A stretch of 64,000 nt of DNA from Clostridiaceae bacterium (GCA_902363625.1 CABJAS010000004.1:1-64000); one strand, 5' to 3'; counted from the stretch's first letter, positions 42,418-52,422 are shown. Translations and numbers: made by a program. The notes: generated by a model from the sequence alone, not told the origin.

Positions 42418-42472
42418 TGGTTTGAGATTTTACCAAAACGTTAAAAGTGCCTATAATAAGGCACTTTTTTAA
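42418..42472. repeat. attR: right copy of the prophage attachment repeat
   Basis: Matches 4013-4067 with five mismatches, including the 17-base core. In frame it would encode WFEILPKR and a stop, equivalent to the gloA C-terminus, then a terminator hairpin AGTGCCT/AGGCACT (42446-42465). The part right of the core is probably the original gloA 3' terminator displaced by integration. Confidence 0.88.
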
Positions 42473-42480
42473 TCTGATAA

Positions 42481-42702
42481 CTATTTCTTTTTTGCTGAAT
42501 ACACCATTATAACCAAAATTTGAACCACAAATAATACAAGTGTAATTATGGTGTAATGAACAATTCTCAGAAATACCGAAATAAGGTATATTAAACCAGT
42601 CCATGTGTAATAATGCTTTTTTTGAGTTTTACTGCCTAAATGATATAAATAGAGAGCTATTAGTTGAAGAATGTTGAAAAATAAACCATATTCATCATAC
42701 AT
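42481..42702 (-). CDS. Small host membrane protein, 73 aa
   Basis: First host gene right of attR. The ATG at 42702 has AAAGGAG at proper spacing; an ATG 9 bases earlier lies too close. Two to three hydrophobic segments (YGLFFNILQLIALYLYHLG, GLIYLISVFLRIVHYTIITLVLFVVQILVIM) and a basic KKK end. Function unknown. It converges on gloA in the unlysogenised chromosome. Confidence 0.65.
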   Translation of the reverse strand: MYDEYGLFFNILQLIALYLYHLGSKTQKKHYYTWTGLIYLISVFLRIVHYTIITLVLFVVQILVIMVYSAKKK

Positions 42703-42781
42703 ATTAATCATCTCCTTTAATTAAAGTTAAGAAGAAAATGAACATAAAACTTAATTTTGTCAAATCATCTAAGACTTGTTT

Positions 42782-43207
42782 TTATAGAGACTGAAATAGT
42801 TTTACAGCTTCTTCATTATATTCAGTTTTCATTATCGCAAAGCCATTGTTTACCACTATTTCAAAATCACCAAAGCCTTCAAGTGTAATGATTCCCTCTG
42901 ATTCAGCTTTTTTATAGGCATCACTTGTCTTATCAAATTCGTAAAATTCTAAACTGCCCTTGTCTGTTTTATATTTAAATCCACTTTTAGCGCCAATCAT
43001 TGACGCCGCCATTTCGGTTTCTTCACTGATTGTATAGCCGTTATCCTCATATACTTTCTTTATCGTATCAAAAGACAGCTCTTTATTAGTTTCTTCTTTT
43101 GTTGGTGTATCGGTATTTGTCTCTTTCTTTCCGTCGTCTTTTGGACTACATCCAGCTATTCCAAACAACAATACTGCAACTAATAATAATGAGAATCCCT
43201 TTTTCAT
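42782..43207 (-). CDS. Lipoprotein of unknown function, 141 aa
   Basis: Signal peptide with lipobox LFGIAGC at about residues 14-20, then a Thr/Glu/Lys-rich linker (about 24-43) and a folded domain of about 95 residues containing NGYTISEETEMAASMIGAKSG. It is likely to be attached to the outer membrane leaflet. GGAGG lies upstream. No catalytic motif is recognised. Confidence 0.8.
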   Translation of the reverse strand: MKKGFSLLLVAVLLFGIAGCSPKDDGKKETNTDTPTKEETNKELSFDTIKKVYEDNGYTISEETEMAASMIGAKSGFKYKTDKGSLEFYEFDKTSDAYKKAESEGIITLEGFGDFEIVVNNGFAIMKTEYNEEAVKLFQSL

Positions 43208-43435
43208 TATGCTATTCCTCCTATATATCTTTATTATACTACAATTATCACTATAAATGATAATTTTGCCGATAATGAATAAAAATTATAAATAAAGCTA
43301 ATGTGGGAAACCAGGTAAACAAATAGAGATTTAAAAAGAACCTTACATAGTCTAATCAAACGTTAATTTTCATATCGTAAAAAAGCGACAAGAAAAAAAT
43401 AAAAATGATTATAATAATACAAAAGGGGGAATTCC

Positions 43436-44278
43436 ATGAATAAAAAGATAGTGTTTTTTGATATCGATGGAACCTTAGTTGGGGCTTCCAGAAAAATAAC
43501 TGAAAAAAATAAAGAAGCAATTCATTTGCTAAGAGAAAATGGGCATTTAGCCTTTTTATGTACGGGACGCGCACCTGCTTCAATTGAGCCTTCATTAACA
43601 GACATTGGGTTTGACGGGGTAGTAGCATCAGCTGGCGGACTGATTAAAATTGGCGGTGACTATGTTTTTGAGAATTTTATTAATCAATATTTATTAAGTG
43701 AAATTATGCTGCTGTTCACTAATCATCAGGTTTTATTTTCATTGGAAACAAAGGAAGCTATTTATCAGGCACCGGGAATTAAAAATTTTTTTGATACAAT
43801 CAATAAAGAAAAGTTTAAAGATAATCTTGAACTGGCACGTACGTTTGAAGACCGTGAGAAAAACTTCAGACGTAAAACGTTAAAGGATTTTGATATAATG
43901 ACAACACCAGTAATGAAGATGTGTTTTATTTCTCCGGATAAAGAAAAGTTCTTTCAATGTGAATCCTTTCTGAAAGAATTCTTTAATATTGTGATCTTTA
44001 GTGATCCTAAAGAAAGCTACATCAATGGGGAAATCATATTAAAGCATTGTACTAAAGGCGATGGGGTAAAATTTGTCACTGAATACTACGGTATACCTAT
44101 TGACGACAGTATTGGCTATGGGGACAGCATGAACGACTATGAGATGCTTCAGGTTGCAGGGTATAGTGTTGTATCTGAAAAATCTTCTGACATGCTGAAA
44201 GAATTAGCTGATGATCTTTTTGAAGAACCTGACCATGATGGAATCTATAAACACCTAAAAAAACTCAAATTAATCTAA
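43436..44278 (+). CDS. HAD-family phosphatase, Cof type
   Basis: 280 aa. Motif I DIDGT (about 9-13) with the nucleophile Asp, motif II in CTGRAP, and motif IV GYGDSMNDYEML. The type IIB cap lies between (about 85-195). Cof-type enzymes dephosphorylate sugar phosphates, flavins or pyridoxal phosphate; substrate not predictable. AAAAGGGGG precedes the ATG. Confidence 0.88.
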   Translation: MNKKIVFFDIDGTLVGASRKITEKNKEAIHLLRENGHLAFLCTGRAPASIEPSLTDIGFDGVVASAGGLIKIGGDYVFENFINQYLLSEIMLLFTNHQVLFSLETKEAIYQAPGIKNFFDTINKEKFKDNLELARTFEDREKNFRRKTLKDFDIMTTPVMKMCFISPDKEKFFQCESFLKEFFNIVIFSDPKESYINGEIILKHCTKGDGVKFVTEYYGIPIDDSIGYGDSMNDYEMLQVAGYSVVSEKSSDMLKELADDLFEEPDHDGIYKHLKKLKLI

Positions 44279-44372
44279 CTATGGAAAATTTTCATAGTTT
44301 TTTTTTATTTCTTACCTAATATGACAAATAACTACGAACCATATCTATATAATTCAAGTTGAGGTGAGAATC

Positions 44373-46565
44373 ATGCAACTAACAAAGTCTATTGAGATGA
44401 AAAAAGTCAAAAATCTAGTAAGAAAGGGTATATTTTTTATTATCGTCGGTTTACTTAGCCAGGTACCGCTTTTTGGGATAAAAGGGTTATTAGGGATGAC
44501 CATGCTTTCTATCGCTTATGTATCAGGTTATGAATTTGTTTTAATGTATTTTGTAGCGATGGGATTATCTTTTAATGTTCCTTTAGTGATCCTAAGCGTA
44601 GGAATATATGTATTATTGGAATTAACCAATCTGCTTCATTTATTAAAAAGTTTTCTAGTTCCCATTGTGGTATCGTTATTAATCGGGATCTATATCAACT
44701 TAATGTATTTTGATTTCTCGATTGCGGGAATTAGTGAGAGCTTACTTATTCTCTTATCCCAATATATGTTACAAACCATAAATTTAGAACTTACTAATTT
44801 CTTTGTACATACCCATGCAAGAAAGGTAACAAAACGGGAATATACATTGCTGCTGTCATTGTTGATTGTAGCTTTAATGAATGTGGTTCCTTATAATGCT
44901 AATCTGGTTTTAACACTCGTTTATGCAATCATTCTTTATTCAGCCTACAGTCTCTCTTTAACAAGTGCATCGTATTTAGGACTGTTTTCTTTATTCTTAT
45001 TTATATTTATGCAGCTGGGCAGCGTTTATGACTTAGTCACGATGATGTTCCCGATGATTGTATTTAATGTCTACAAGCCCAAAAATAAATTTATATTTGC
45101 TTTCTTATTCATCTTATCTAATGCATGGATTCCATTTTTATCAATAGAAACCTTAAAAATACAAGCTATAAAAATCGGTATTGCCACCTTAATATTCTTG
45201 ATCGTTCCAGCTATTAAAAACAGTGCGCTTGAAGCACGTTTATCAACTTCTGCTCAGTTAGAAAACGATCGTGGAAAAATGAAAAGAAAAGTATTGGAAT
45301 TTAGTGAGTTGTTCAATAAAATCACCTCTTCTTTCCAAATCGAGACAACACCGACCAACACTAAACTTTATGTAGGACACCTATATGATGAAGTCTGTAA
45401 AGAATGTACTTGTAAAGATCAATGTTTCGATCGATATAACGGAAACCATCGTTTAATTAAGTTATTTATGAAAGGTTTAGATACCAAGCTGCAGCTTCAT
45501 GAGATGAAATATGTGCAGAACTATTGTTTAAATGCTAAGCAATATAAAGATCAGCTGAAAGTAGAGACGACTCTATTTGAACAGCAGGAAAAAATGAATA
45601 AAGAATATGATTTGTTGAAGAAAAATCTATATGAACAGCTAATGGTTGTTTCAAGTATGCTGACAGATTTCCAAAACAATTTAACGAATCAATACACCAG
45701 TCAAGATGATTATGTCATGGATCTGTTGAAGGGCTATCATTTTGATGTGGAATATCTGCATTGTGAAACGATTGCCAACAATCAGTATGAGCTTGATTTA
45801 GGTGTTAAAAATATTACGGCTAATGAGGTGATTGATGATTTAATTCCATTGTTGAATTTAGGGTACAATACAACCTTCCGTTTAAAAAAGCAAACAATTC
45901 CAAAACACAAGGGGTATGTTCATTTAGTATTAGAAAATAAAACATTATCTTATTTAACCTATGGAGTTTTTCAATCTTCAAAGGATGATAAATACTGTGG
46001 GGATCAGTATGCTGTGTTTGATTACGGCAATAAAAATGTACTGGCTATCAGTGATGGTATGGGACACGGTAAAGTAGCTTATGATGAAAGTTCATTCCTG
46101 CTTGATGTTTTACAGAAACTGATTAAGACTGGAGTGGGTATTGAAAAAAGTATTACCACTATGAATGCGCTTCTAAAAATTAAAAACCGCTCAGATATGT
46201 TTACTACTTTAGATTTAGCTGTGTTTAACCCGTATAAAAATGAAATAGAATTTTATAAAAACGGCAGCATGCATTCCTTTATTATCAGGGATGAAGCGAT
46301 CGTTGAAATTGAAGGCCGTACGCTGCCAATAGGAATCATGAGTGAAGTTGAAACCAAACATGAGAAATATGAATTGCGTATTGGTGACTATATTGTGATG
46401 TTAAGTGATGGAATCGATGAAGGCGAAGAAACTCGCATTATTGATTATATCATTGAACATAATAAGCAAAATCCACAAATGATTGCTTCCACCTTCTCTA
46501 CCTCCCTAGAAGAAGCTTCGGCAATTGATGATGTGACACTGCTTGTTATGAGAGTAGAGGGCTAA
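44373..46565 (+). CDS. spoIIE: Stage II sporulation protein E (membrane serine phosphatase)
   Basis: 730 aa; the ATG at 44373 is preferred over an in-frame GTG inside the GAGGTGAG site. About ten N-terminal transmembrane helices (about 20-300), a central FtsZ-interaction region with a cysteine cluster (CKECTCKDQC), and a C-terminal PP2C phosphatase (about 530-730): DQYAVFDYG, ISDGMGHGKVAY, MLSDGIDEGEE. SpoIIE dephosphorylates the anti-anti-sigma factor to activate sigma-F in the forespore and takes part in polar septation. It indicates a spore-forming host. Confidence 0.95.
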   Translation: MQLTKSIEMKKVKNLVRKGIFFIIVGLLSQVPLFGIKGLLGMTMLSIAYVSGYEFVLMYFVAMGLSFNVPLVILSVGIYVLLELTNLLHLLKSFLVPIVVSLLIGIYINLMYFDFSIAGISESLLILLSQYMLQTINLELTNFFVHTHARKVTKREYTLLLSLLIVALMNVVPYNANLVLTLVYAIILYSAYSLSLTSASYLGLFSLFLFIFMQLGSVYDLVTMMFPMIVFNVYKPKNKFIFAFLFILSNAWIPFLSIETLKIQAIKIGIATLIFLIVPAIKNSALEARLSTSAQLENDRGKMKRKVLEFSELFNKITSSFQIETTPTNTKLYVGHLYDEVCKECTCKDQCFDRYNGNHRLIKLFMKGLDTKLQLHEMKYVQNYCLNAKQYKDQLKVETTLFEQQEKMNKEYDLLKKNLYEQLMVVSSMLTDFQNNLTNQYTSQDDYVMDLLKGYHFDVEYLHCETIANNQYELDLGVKNITANEVIDDLIPLLNLGYNTTFRLKKQTIPKHKGYVHLVLENKTLSYLTYGVFQSSKDDKYCGDQYAVFDYGNKNVLAISDGMGHGKVAYDESSFLLDVLQKLIKTGVGIEKSITTMNALLKIKNRSDMFTTLDLAVFNPYKNEIEFYKNGSMHSFIIRDEAIVEIEGRTLPIGIMSEVETKHEKYELRIGDYIVMLSDGIDEGEETRIIDYIIEHNKQNPQMIASTFSTSLEEASAIDDVTLLVMRVEG

Positions 46566-46633
46566 CCTCTACTTTTTCTTTTATTCAATTGCTTAATCGA
46601 CTATAATAATAGAAGCAATGCTAGGAGGTCATG

Positions 46634-47326
46634 ATGAAAAAGATCGCATTAGATTATTTATTAAAAAATGAACAGTTACATATTGATATGCTAGAAACGA
46701 TGCGTCATGAACGTAATCAATTAGTGTTTGCCAGTGATAAAGGTGTTTTGCTGTTCAATGAAACAGCAAAAATATATATGCTTACTACAGAGGACTTAAA
46801 TCTTGGAGAAGAGTTAATTAGGCAGCATTTGAAAGCAGGGACAGGGATTGTTATTCATCAAAGAGACCTGGAACCTGTTGTTAGAAAATATTTTAAAGTG
46901 AATGAACGATTGGAATGCTATCAGGAGATATTTCCTAAAACAGAGTTAATGACATTGCCCGGGCAATTGGAAATTAGAGCGATGACAGATACGAAGAAGG
47001 TATGCCAATATTACAGCCATGACAGTGATCCGGAATATATTCAAGAAATTATTGCCAGCGGCTGGATGTTTGGACTTTATGAAAATGAGACCTTGGCTGG
47101 TTTCATAGGGCGCCATACGGATGGCAGCATGGGGCTTTTAGAGATTTTGCCTGAATATAAACGCAAGCACTATGCGACATATTTACTTAACTATATGTGC
47201 GTTCAATATCAAAACAGGGGCTGGACAGCTTACTCACAGGTAGAAATACAAAATGAAGCTTCTTTGCATTTACATATAAAGGCGGGAGCGATTAAATCAG
47301 ATACAGCGATTATTTGGCTGATGTAA
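46634..47326 (+). CDS. GNAT-family N-acetyltransferase
   Basis: 230 aa; the second ATG of ATGATG gives better spacing to AGGAGG. The C-terminal acetyltransferase fold (about 120-230) has YENETLAGFIGRH, LEILPEYKRKHYATYLLNYM and VEIQNEASLHLHIKAGA. The N-terminal half is a divergent GNAT-like half. Substrate unknown. Lies between spoIIE and tilS, 9 bases before tilS. Confidence 0.8.
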   Translation: MKKIALDYLLKNEQLHIDMLETMRHERNQLVFASDKGVLLFNETAKIYMLTTEDLNLGEELIRQHLKAGTGIVIHQRDLEPVVRKYFKVNERLECYQEIFPKTELMTLPGQLEIRAMTDTKKVCQYYSHDSDPEYIQEIIASGWMFGLYENETLAGFIGRHTDGSMGLLEILPEYKRKHYATYLLNYMCVQYQNRGWTAYSQVEIQNEASLHLHIKAGAIKSDTAIIWLM

Positions 47327-47335
47327 GGAGAAAAT

Positions 47336-48589
47336 ATGGAAGCAAAGTTAAAACAGCGTTTAAAACAGTATCCTAAAGATATTCCATATATTGTAGGGGT
47401 ATCCGGCGGGTGTGATTCGATGTGTTTATTAGATATTTTATATAAAGAAGGATATCAAGTCATTGTTTGCCACGTGAATTATCGTTTGCGACCTAAAGCA
47501 GAGACGGACAAAGATTATCAAATTGTCAGTGATTTCTGCAAATTACGTCATATTGCTTTTTACTATAAAGAAGTAGATAAATATCAAAAAGATAACTTTC
47601 AGCAGCTAGCCCGCCATATTCGCTATGATTTTTATTTTGAAATTGGTAAAATTTACCATACTAATAAAGTATTTTTGGGTCATCATAAAGATGATGTCTA
47701 CGAAACGATCCTCATGCAAAAAGAGCGTGGCGGAGAAGAACTTTATTGGGGCATCAAAGATGAAAGTGAAGTTCGAGGAAATCAGGTTTATCGTATTTTT
47801 TTAGATGTGACAAAAAAAGAAATTATGGAATACAGCCATAAATATAATATTGAATATCATGATGACTATACTAATTTTGAAACACATTATAAGCGTGATT
47901 ATATTCGCAATGTTGTTCTGCCGAAAATGACAGATCAGGAAAAAGAATGGCTATTGATAGAGGCTAAAGCACATAATGAAGCATTACATCTAAAAAGAGA
48001 ACGAAGCAAATTATTGTTACAAACGCATCTGATTGATCAGCGTCTTTATTTTAAAAATCTGGATGAAGCGGACTTACCTGAAGTTGTTCATCGATATTTA
48101 GAAATGTATTTGCCTAGTAAGCGTATTTCTAAGATGTTAATCGGTGAAATTTTAAAGGTAATAAAAAATAACCGTCCAAATTTAAAAATAACTCTGCCAG
48201 TTAATCTTAGGTTCATAAAAGAATACGATAATGGATACATTCAAACAAGTGGCGAGAAGGTGAATTATGAGTATTGTTTTACTCATTTTTACGAGTTTGA
48301 ATGCGACTATTTTGAATTGGCGGCAAGTGGACAGCTTAATGAAGGCATTTATTTATCTAAAGAGGATTACCCTATCACGATTCGTAATTTTAGACCAGGT
48401 GACATCGTTCATACAAAGTTTGGACATAAGAAAGTCAGCCGATTATTCATTGATAATAAAATACCGCAGATTCAACGTATGACTTGGCCGATTTTATTAA
48501 ATAAAAATGGTGAGATTCTGCTAATTCCTCATATTGTGAAAAACTTGAGGTATATGGATACAAAAGCGAACGTTTTTGTGGTAAAATGA
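47336..48589 (+). CDS. tilS: tRNA(Ile)-lysidine synthase
   Basis: 417 aa. N-terminal PP-loop ATPase with GVSGGCDSM (about 22-30), HVNYRLRPKAETD and HHKDDVYETILM. It converts C34 of the CAU-anticodon tRNA to lysidine, so that it reads AUA. The C-terminal TilS domain (about 345-417) includes ITIRNFRPGDIV and KKVSRLFIDNKIP. Essential in bacteria. Followed by hpt as in many Firmicutes. Confidence 0.93.
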   Translation: MEAKLKQRLKQYPKDIPYIVGVSGGCDSMCLLDILYKEGYQVIVCHVNYRLRPKAETDKDYQIVSDFCKLRHIAFYYKEVDKYQKDNFQQLARHIRYDFYFEIGKIYHTNKVFLGHHKDDVYETILMQKERGGEELYWGIKDESEVRGNQVYRIFLDVTKKEIMEYSHKYNIEYHDDYTNFETHYKRDYIRNVVLPKMTDQEKEWLLIEAKAHNEALHLKRERSKLLLQTHLIDQRLYFKNLDEADLPEVVHRYLEMYLPSKRISKMLIGEILKVIKNNRPNLKITLPVNLRFIKEYDNGYIQTSGEKVNYEYCFTHFYEFECDYFELAASGQLNEGIYLSKEDYPITIRNFRPGDIVHTKFGHKKVSRLFIDNKIPQIQRMTWPILLNKNGEILLIPHIVKNLRYMDTKANVFVVK

Positions 48590-48619
48590 ATAATAAATTT
48601 ACTGGAGGTATTTTTAGGG

Positions 48620-49153
48620 ATGCATAAGGATGTAGAGCGTATTTTATTCTCAGAAGAACAGATAGTTGAAAAATGTAAGGAACTTGCATGTCAGATAGAT
48701 GACTTTTATAAAGATGCAGATCATATTTTTACGGTAGGCTTACTGAAAGGATCTATTCCTTTTATGGCAGAGCTGTGTAAACATCTGCAGACACCATTGA
48801 CGATGAACTTCATGCAGGCGAGCAGTTATGATGGTGTGGAATCTAAGGAATTAAAGATTAAACATGATTTAGAAGCAAGTGTCGAAGGAGAACATGTTTT
48901 AATTATTGAAGATATTTTGGATACCGGTAAAACATTGTCAAATGTGAAAAAATTACTGGTTGACCGAGGTGCAAAGGATGTTACGGTGGTGACTTTATTA
49001 GATAAAGTAGAAGGACGTACATTCGATTTTAAAGCGGATTTTTATGGTTTTGTTTGTCCAAATGAATTCGTTATCGGATTTGGTTTGGATTTTAATGAGA
49101 ATTATAGACAATTACCTTACGTAGGGGTATTAAAAGAGTCATGTTATAAGTAA
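48620..49153 (+). CDS. hpt: Hypoxanthine-guanine phosphoribosyltransferase
   Basis: 177 aa. PRPP-binding loop LIIEDILDTGKTLSNV, glycine-rich VGLLKGSIPFMAELC and FVIGFGLDFNENYRQLPYVGVL. It salvages hypoxanthine and guanine to IMP and GMP. ACTGGAGG precedes the ATG. The tilS-hpt-ftsH order is widely conserved. Confidence 0.95.
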   Translation: MHKDVERILFSEEQIVEKCKELACQIDDFYKDADHIFTVGLLKGSIPFMAELCKHLQTPLTMNFMQASSYDGVESKELKIKHDLEASVEGEHVLIIEDILDTGKTLSNVKKLLVDRGAKDVTVVTLLDKVEGRTFDFKADFYGFVCPNEFVIGFGLDFNENYRQLPYVGVLKESCYK

Positions 49154-49164
49154 AGGAGAAGTGT

Positions 49165-51180
49165 ATGAAAAGTAAACCAACGAGTTTAATTAAAACGATA
49201 TTGCCTTGGCTGTTACTGTTAATCTTAATTGGTGCTGCATATACCATGCTTAATCCTAGTACAAGCAAGACATTAACGACTAGCGAATATGAAGCATTGG
49301 TAGAAAGCGGAACAAAGATTGAAGAAGCTGAAATTACACCAAGTGATCTCGTAATCAGTATGACGGGGGTATATAAAGAAGACGGGAAACCAGTTAAATT
49401 CTCAGTCACTTTACCGAATACAGAAACTCAGATGAACGAATTGCAGGCAGCTTTGGCAGCAAGCGGAACGTTGTATACAGTACGTGATGCTTCCGGTGAT
49501 GGAATGTTCATGTCTGTCATTATGACCTTCTTGCCGACTATTCTGTTGATTGGTGTTATGTTCTTTATGATGACTAAAATCGGTGGCGGTGGCGGAAACG
49601 CGAAAGCCTTTGAATTTGGTAATTCAAGAGCAAAATTAGAAAAAGATCAAAAGACACGTTTTACAGATGTAGCGGGTGCTGATGAAGAAAAAGAAGAATT
49701 GAAAGAATTAGTGGAGTTCCTTAAAAACCCTAAGAAATTTGCCGCTATGGGCGCAAAAATTCCTAAAGGGGTATTATTGGTAGGGCCGCCAGGTACCGGA
49801 AAGACATTGCTTGCTAGAGCGGTTTCCGGAGAGGCTAATGTACCATTCTTCTCTATTTCAGGTTCTGAATTCGTCGAAATGTTTGTCGGAGTTGGTGCCG
49901 GCAGAGTTAGAGATATGTTTAAAAAAGCAAAAGAAAATGCACCATGTATCATCTTTATTGATGAAATTGATGCTGTAGGACGACAAAGAGGTAGTGGTAT
50001 CGGTGGCGGACACGATGAACGTGAACAAACATTGAACCAGCTATTAGTTGAAATGGACGGATTTGCCGGAAATGAAGGAATTATCATTTTAGCGGCAACA
50101 AACCGTGCGGATGTATTAGATCCTGCATTATTGAGACCAGGTCGATTTGACCGTCAAATTCAGGTAGCAAATCCGGATAAACGTGCACGTGCACAAATCT
50201 TGCAGGTACATGCCAGAAATAAAAAGTTTGCAGCAGATGTAAACTTTGATAATATTGCGGCTCGTACACCAGGATTCAGCGGTGCCGAATTACAGAACGT
50301 ATTAAATGAAGCCGCTTTATTAGCAGTTCGTTTAGGACGCGATGTTATAACAATGGATGATATTGATGAAGGGATCGACCGTGTTATCGGCGGACCAGCT
50401 AAAAAGTCACGTAAATATACTGAAAAAGAACGTAAATTGGTGGCTTACCATGAAGCAGGCCACGCTATTATCGGGTTAACATTGGAAGATGCCAATAAGG
50501 TACAAAAGGTAACCATTATTCCACGTGGAAATGCCGGTGGGTATAACCTGATGACTCCTAAAGAAGAAACCTACTTCCAAACAAAAAGTCAATTAGAGGC
50601 TAGTATTACCGGATTTATGGGTGGACGTGTAGCTGAAGAAATCTTCTTTGGCGATGTAAGCTCAGGGGCACAAAATGATATTGAACAAGCAACACGTTTA
50701 GCTCGTTTAATGGTTACTGAACTGGGAATGTCTGAATTAGGTCCAATCAAATATGGTAGCGGACAAGATTCTGTGTTCTTAGGAAGAGACTATACTTCAA
50801 CGAATAACGATCATTCTGGGCAGGTTGCCTTTGAAATCGATCAGCAGGTACGTAAGATTATAGATGAATGCTATAAAGAATGTACGCGTATTATTAATGA
50901 AAATAAGGATAAGTTAGAATTGATTGCTGCTGCTTTATTAGAATATGAGACGTTAGCAAACGAACAAATTGAAGCTTTATATACAACGGGCAAAATGCCG
51001 GAAGTCAGTGGTAAGACAGCAAATGGTACAGATGTTATTTTACCTGCTGAAATTACATTCGGTGATCAGGAAGAAGAAAAAAAAGCAGAGGAAAGTGAAA
51101 CTGCACCGGCTGAAGAACCAAGAGTGCGCAAGCCTGTTTCTTATGAAGATTTAGATGATTTAATTGATGATATGAAATAA
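49165..51180 (+). CDS. ftsH: ATP-dependent zinc metalloprotease FtsH
   Basis: 671 aa membrane protease. Transmembrane helices at about 11-29 and 117-136 flank an external domain. Walker A GPPGTGKT (207-214), Walker B IIFIDE (262-267), the second region of homology GRFDRQ, and the zinc site HEAGH (429-433). It degrades membrane and regulatory proteins. The C-terminal tail (about 600-671) is acidic, with an [10 protein letters not shown] stretch. Confidence 0.96.
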   Translation: MKSKPTSLIKTILPWLLLLILIGAAYTMLNPSTSKTLTTSEYEALVESGTKIEEAEITPSDLVISMTGVYKEDGKPVKFSVTLPNTETQMNELQAALAASGTLYTVRDASGDGMFMSVIMTFLPTILLIGVMFFMMTKIGGGGGNAKAFEFGNSRAKLEKDQKTRFTDVAGADEEKEELKELVEFLKNPKKFAAMGAKIPKGVLLVGPPGTGKTLLARAVSGEANVPFFSISGSEFVEMFVGVGAGRVRDMFKKAKENAPCIIFIDEIDAVGRQRGSGIGGGHDEREQTLNQLLVEMDGFAGNEGIIILAATNRADVLDPALLRPGRFDRQIQVANPDKRARAQILQVHARNKKFAADVNFDNIAARTPGFSGAELQNVLNEAALLAVRLGRDVITMDDIDEGIDRVIGGPAKKSRKYTEKERKLVAYHEAGHAIIGLTLEDANKVQKVTIIPRGNAGGYNLMTPKEETYFQTKSQLEASITGFMGGRVAEEIFFGDVSSGAQNDIEQATRLARLMVTELGMSELGPIKYGSGQDSVFLGRDYTSTNNDHSGQVAFEIDQQVRKIIDECYKECTRIINENKDKLELIAAALLEYETLANEQIEALYTTGKMPEVSGKTANGTDVILPAEITFGDQEEEKKAEESETAPAEEPRVRKPVSYEDLDDLIDDMK

Positions 51181-51186
51181 TAGATT

Positions 51187-51216
51187 TGGGGTTGGCGAAG
51201 CCAGCTCCTTATTAAT
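51187..51216 (+). terminator. Hairpin after ftsH
   Basis: GGGGTTGGC pairs with GCCAGCTCC over GAA (9-bp stem with a wobble). The T-tract is short (TTATTAATTT), so termination may be partial. Confidence 0.5.
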
Positions 51217-51273
51217 TTCAATAATTACTTTTTTTTACAAGTACTTTTGTATATAATGAGATAGGTGATAACA

Positions 51274-51384
51274 ATGACAAAAAACAATCGTAAAAAAGTA
51301 AATAAATTCTTGGTAATCATGATCATTTTCGCAATGGTCGTTCCCAGCCTAATTACGGCTTTGATTATCTTATTTGGAGGATAG
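51274..51384 (+). CDS. Small membrane peptide, 36 aa (DUF4044-like)
   Basis: MTKNNRKKVNKFLVIMIIFA with one transmembrane helix (about 13-33) and a basic start. Its stop overlaps the ribosome binding region of hslO, so the two are coupled. AGGTGA lies before the ATG; a TATAAT is about 20 bases upstream. Size and pattern recall DUF4044 proteins; function unknown. Confidence 0.6.
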   Translation: MTKNNRKKVNKFLVIMIIFAMVVPSLITALIILFGG

Positions 51385-51385
51385 T

Positions 51386-52258
51386 ATGAAAGATTATTTA
51401 GTAAGAGGGATAGTAGACAGTAAAAATGTACGCGTATTTGCTTGTTCTACGACGAACCTTTTAGAAGAAGCAAGACAAAAACATGGACTTTGGCCTACTG
51501 CCTCTGCAGCATTAGGAAGAATGATGTCTGTGGTTTTAATGATGGGAAGCATGATGAAAAGCGAAAAGAGCTTATCATGTACAATTAATGGCGGCGGTCC
51601 GATCGGAACGATGATCTGCAGCACTAAAGGTGATGGTAAGGTCAAAGGCTTCGTTGCAAATCCGGAAGTTCATTATACTTATAATGATACTGGAAAATTA
51701 GCGGTAGGCGTTGCAGTTGGAAAAGAAGGCTATTTGGAAGTGGTACGTGATATGCAGCTTAGAGAAGCATTCAGCGGTCGTGTAGCTTTGCAGACCGGTG
51801 AAATCGGTGATGATTTCTCTTATTATTTTGCAGCCAGTGAACAAGTTCCTTCTGTCGTTTCAGTAGGTGTCTTAGTAAATGATACAAATGAGATATTAGC
51901 AAGCGGAGGTTTTATTATTCAATTACTGCCTGATGCAACAGATGAGGATATTGAGTACATTGAAGAAAAAATGAAGGATTTCCCTGCTGTTTCTGCTTTA
52001 ATCCATGAAGGAAAAACTCCGGAACAAATCTTAGAGATGATTTTTCCTGATGTTAAAATACTGGATCATCAAGACCTATCTTTTGAATGTGACTGTTCAA
52101 GAGAAAGAATGGCAGAGGCCTTATGCAGTATAGGTAAAGATGAATTAACGGCTATGATCGATGAAGATCATGGATGTGAAATCAAATGTCATTTCTGTAA
52201 TACGGCATATCAGTTTAATGAAGAAGAACTGTCAGCAATTCGTGATTCAATTAAATAA
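51386..52258 (+). CDS. hslO: Redox-regulated chaperone Hsp33
   Basis: 290 aa from the ATG at 51386 with TTTGGAGG upstream. N-terminal MKDYLVRGIVDSKNVRVFA, substrate region GTMICSTKGDGKVKGFV, and C-terminal zinc switch CDC (about 236-238) plus CHFC (about 269-272). Oxidation releases zinc and activates holdase function against aggregation. It follows ftsH, as in many Firmicutes. Confidence 0.95.
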   Translation: MKDYLVRGIVDSKNVRVFACSTTNLLEEARQKHGLWPTASAALGRMMSVVLMMGSMMKSEKSLSCTINGGGPIGTMICSTKGDGKVKGFVANPEVHYTYNDTGKLAVGVAVGKEGYLEVVRDMQLREAFSGRVALQTGEIGDDFSYYFAASEQVPSVVSVGVLVNDTNEILASGGFIIQLLPDATDEDIEYIEEKMKDFPAVSALIHEGKTPEQILEMIFPDVKILDHQDLSFECDCSRERMAEALCSIGKDELTAMIDEDHGCEIKCHFCNTAYQFNEEELSAIRDSIK

Positions 52259-52265
52259 AAAAATA

Positions 52266-52290
52266 CAAAACCAGCATTAAGCTGGTTTTG
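52266..52290 (+). terminator. hslO terminator
   Basis: AAAACCAGC pairs with GCTGGTTTT over ATTAA. The poly-T is short; the preceding A-rich stretch would serve the opposite strand as well. Confidence 0.55.
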
Positions 52291-52317
52291 CACTATATTA
52301 GGAATAAACTAATGATT

Positions 52318-52399
52318 AGATAACTTACGTCTATTTTAAATTGGGGGAGGAAAAATAGAGGGGAATCGGTAAGTTATCTGTACTAATTATGCCCCAATT
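52318..52399. ncRNA. Candidate pseudoknotted RNA element between hslO and dusB
   Basis: Two perfect stems interleave as an H-type pseudoknot: AGATAACTTAC (52318-52328) with GTAAGTTATCT (52369-52379), and AATTGGGG (52339-52346) with CCCCAATT (52392-52399). Between them is a purine-rich tract, GGGGGAGGAAAAATAGAGGGG. No ORF fits. The element lies before the dusB promoter and after the hslO terminator, so it would be an independent RNA or a DNA-level element. No known family is recognised. Confidence 0.45.
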
Positions 52400-52422
52400 A
52401 AAAAGTTATTATACATTTGTTT

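Larger units (their letters stand above)
4026..42447. mobile_element. Complete integrated siphovirus-type prophage (about 38.4 kb)
   Basis: The element is bounded by the attL/attR repeat and runs from a reverse-strand integrase and lysogeny genes, through a single rightward early-to-late programme (recombination, replication, terminase, portal, capsid, tail, baseplate, holin, endolysin), to a reverse-strand accessory cassette. All expected siphovirus modules are present with no visible frameshift or transposon, so it may be inducible. Terminases and portal resemble the PBSX/SPP1-type families. Confidence 0.93.
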
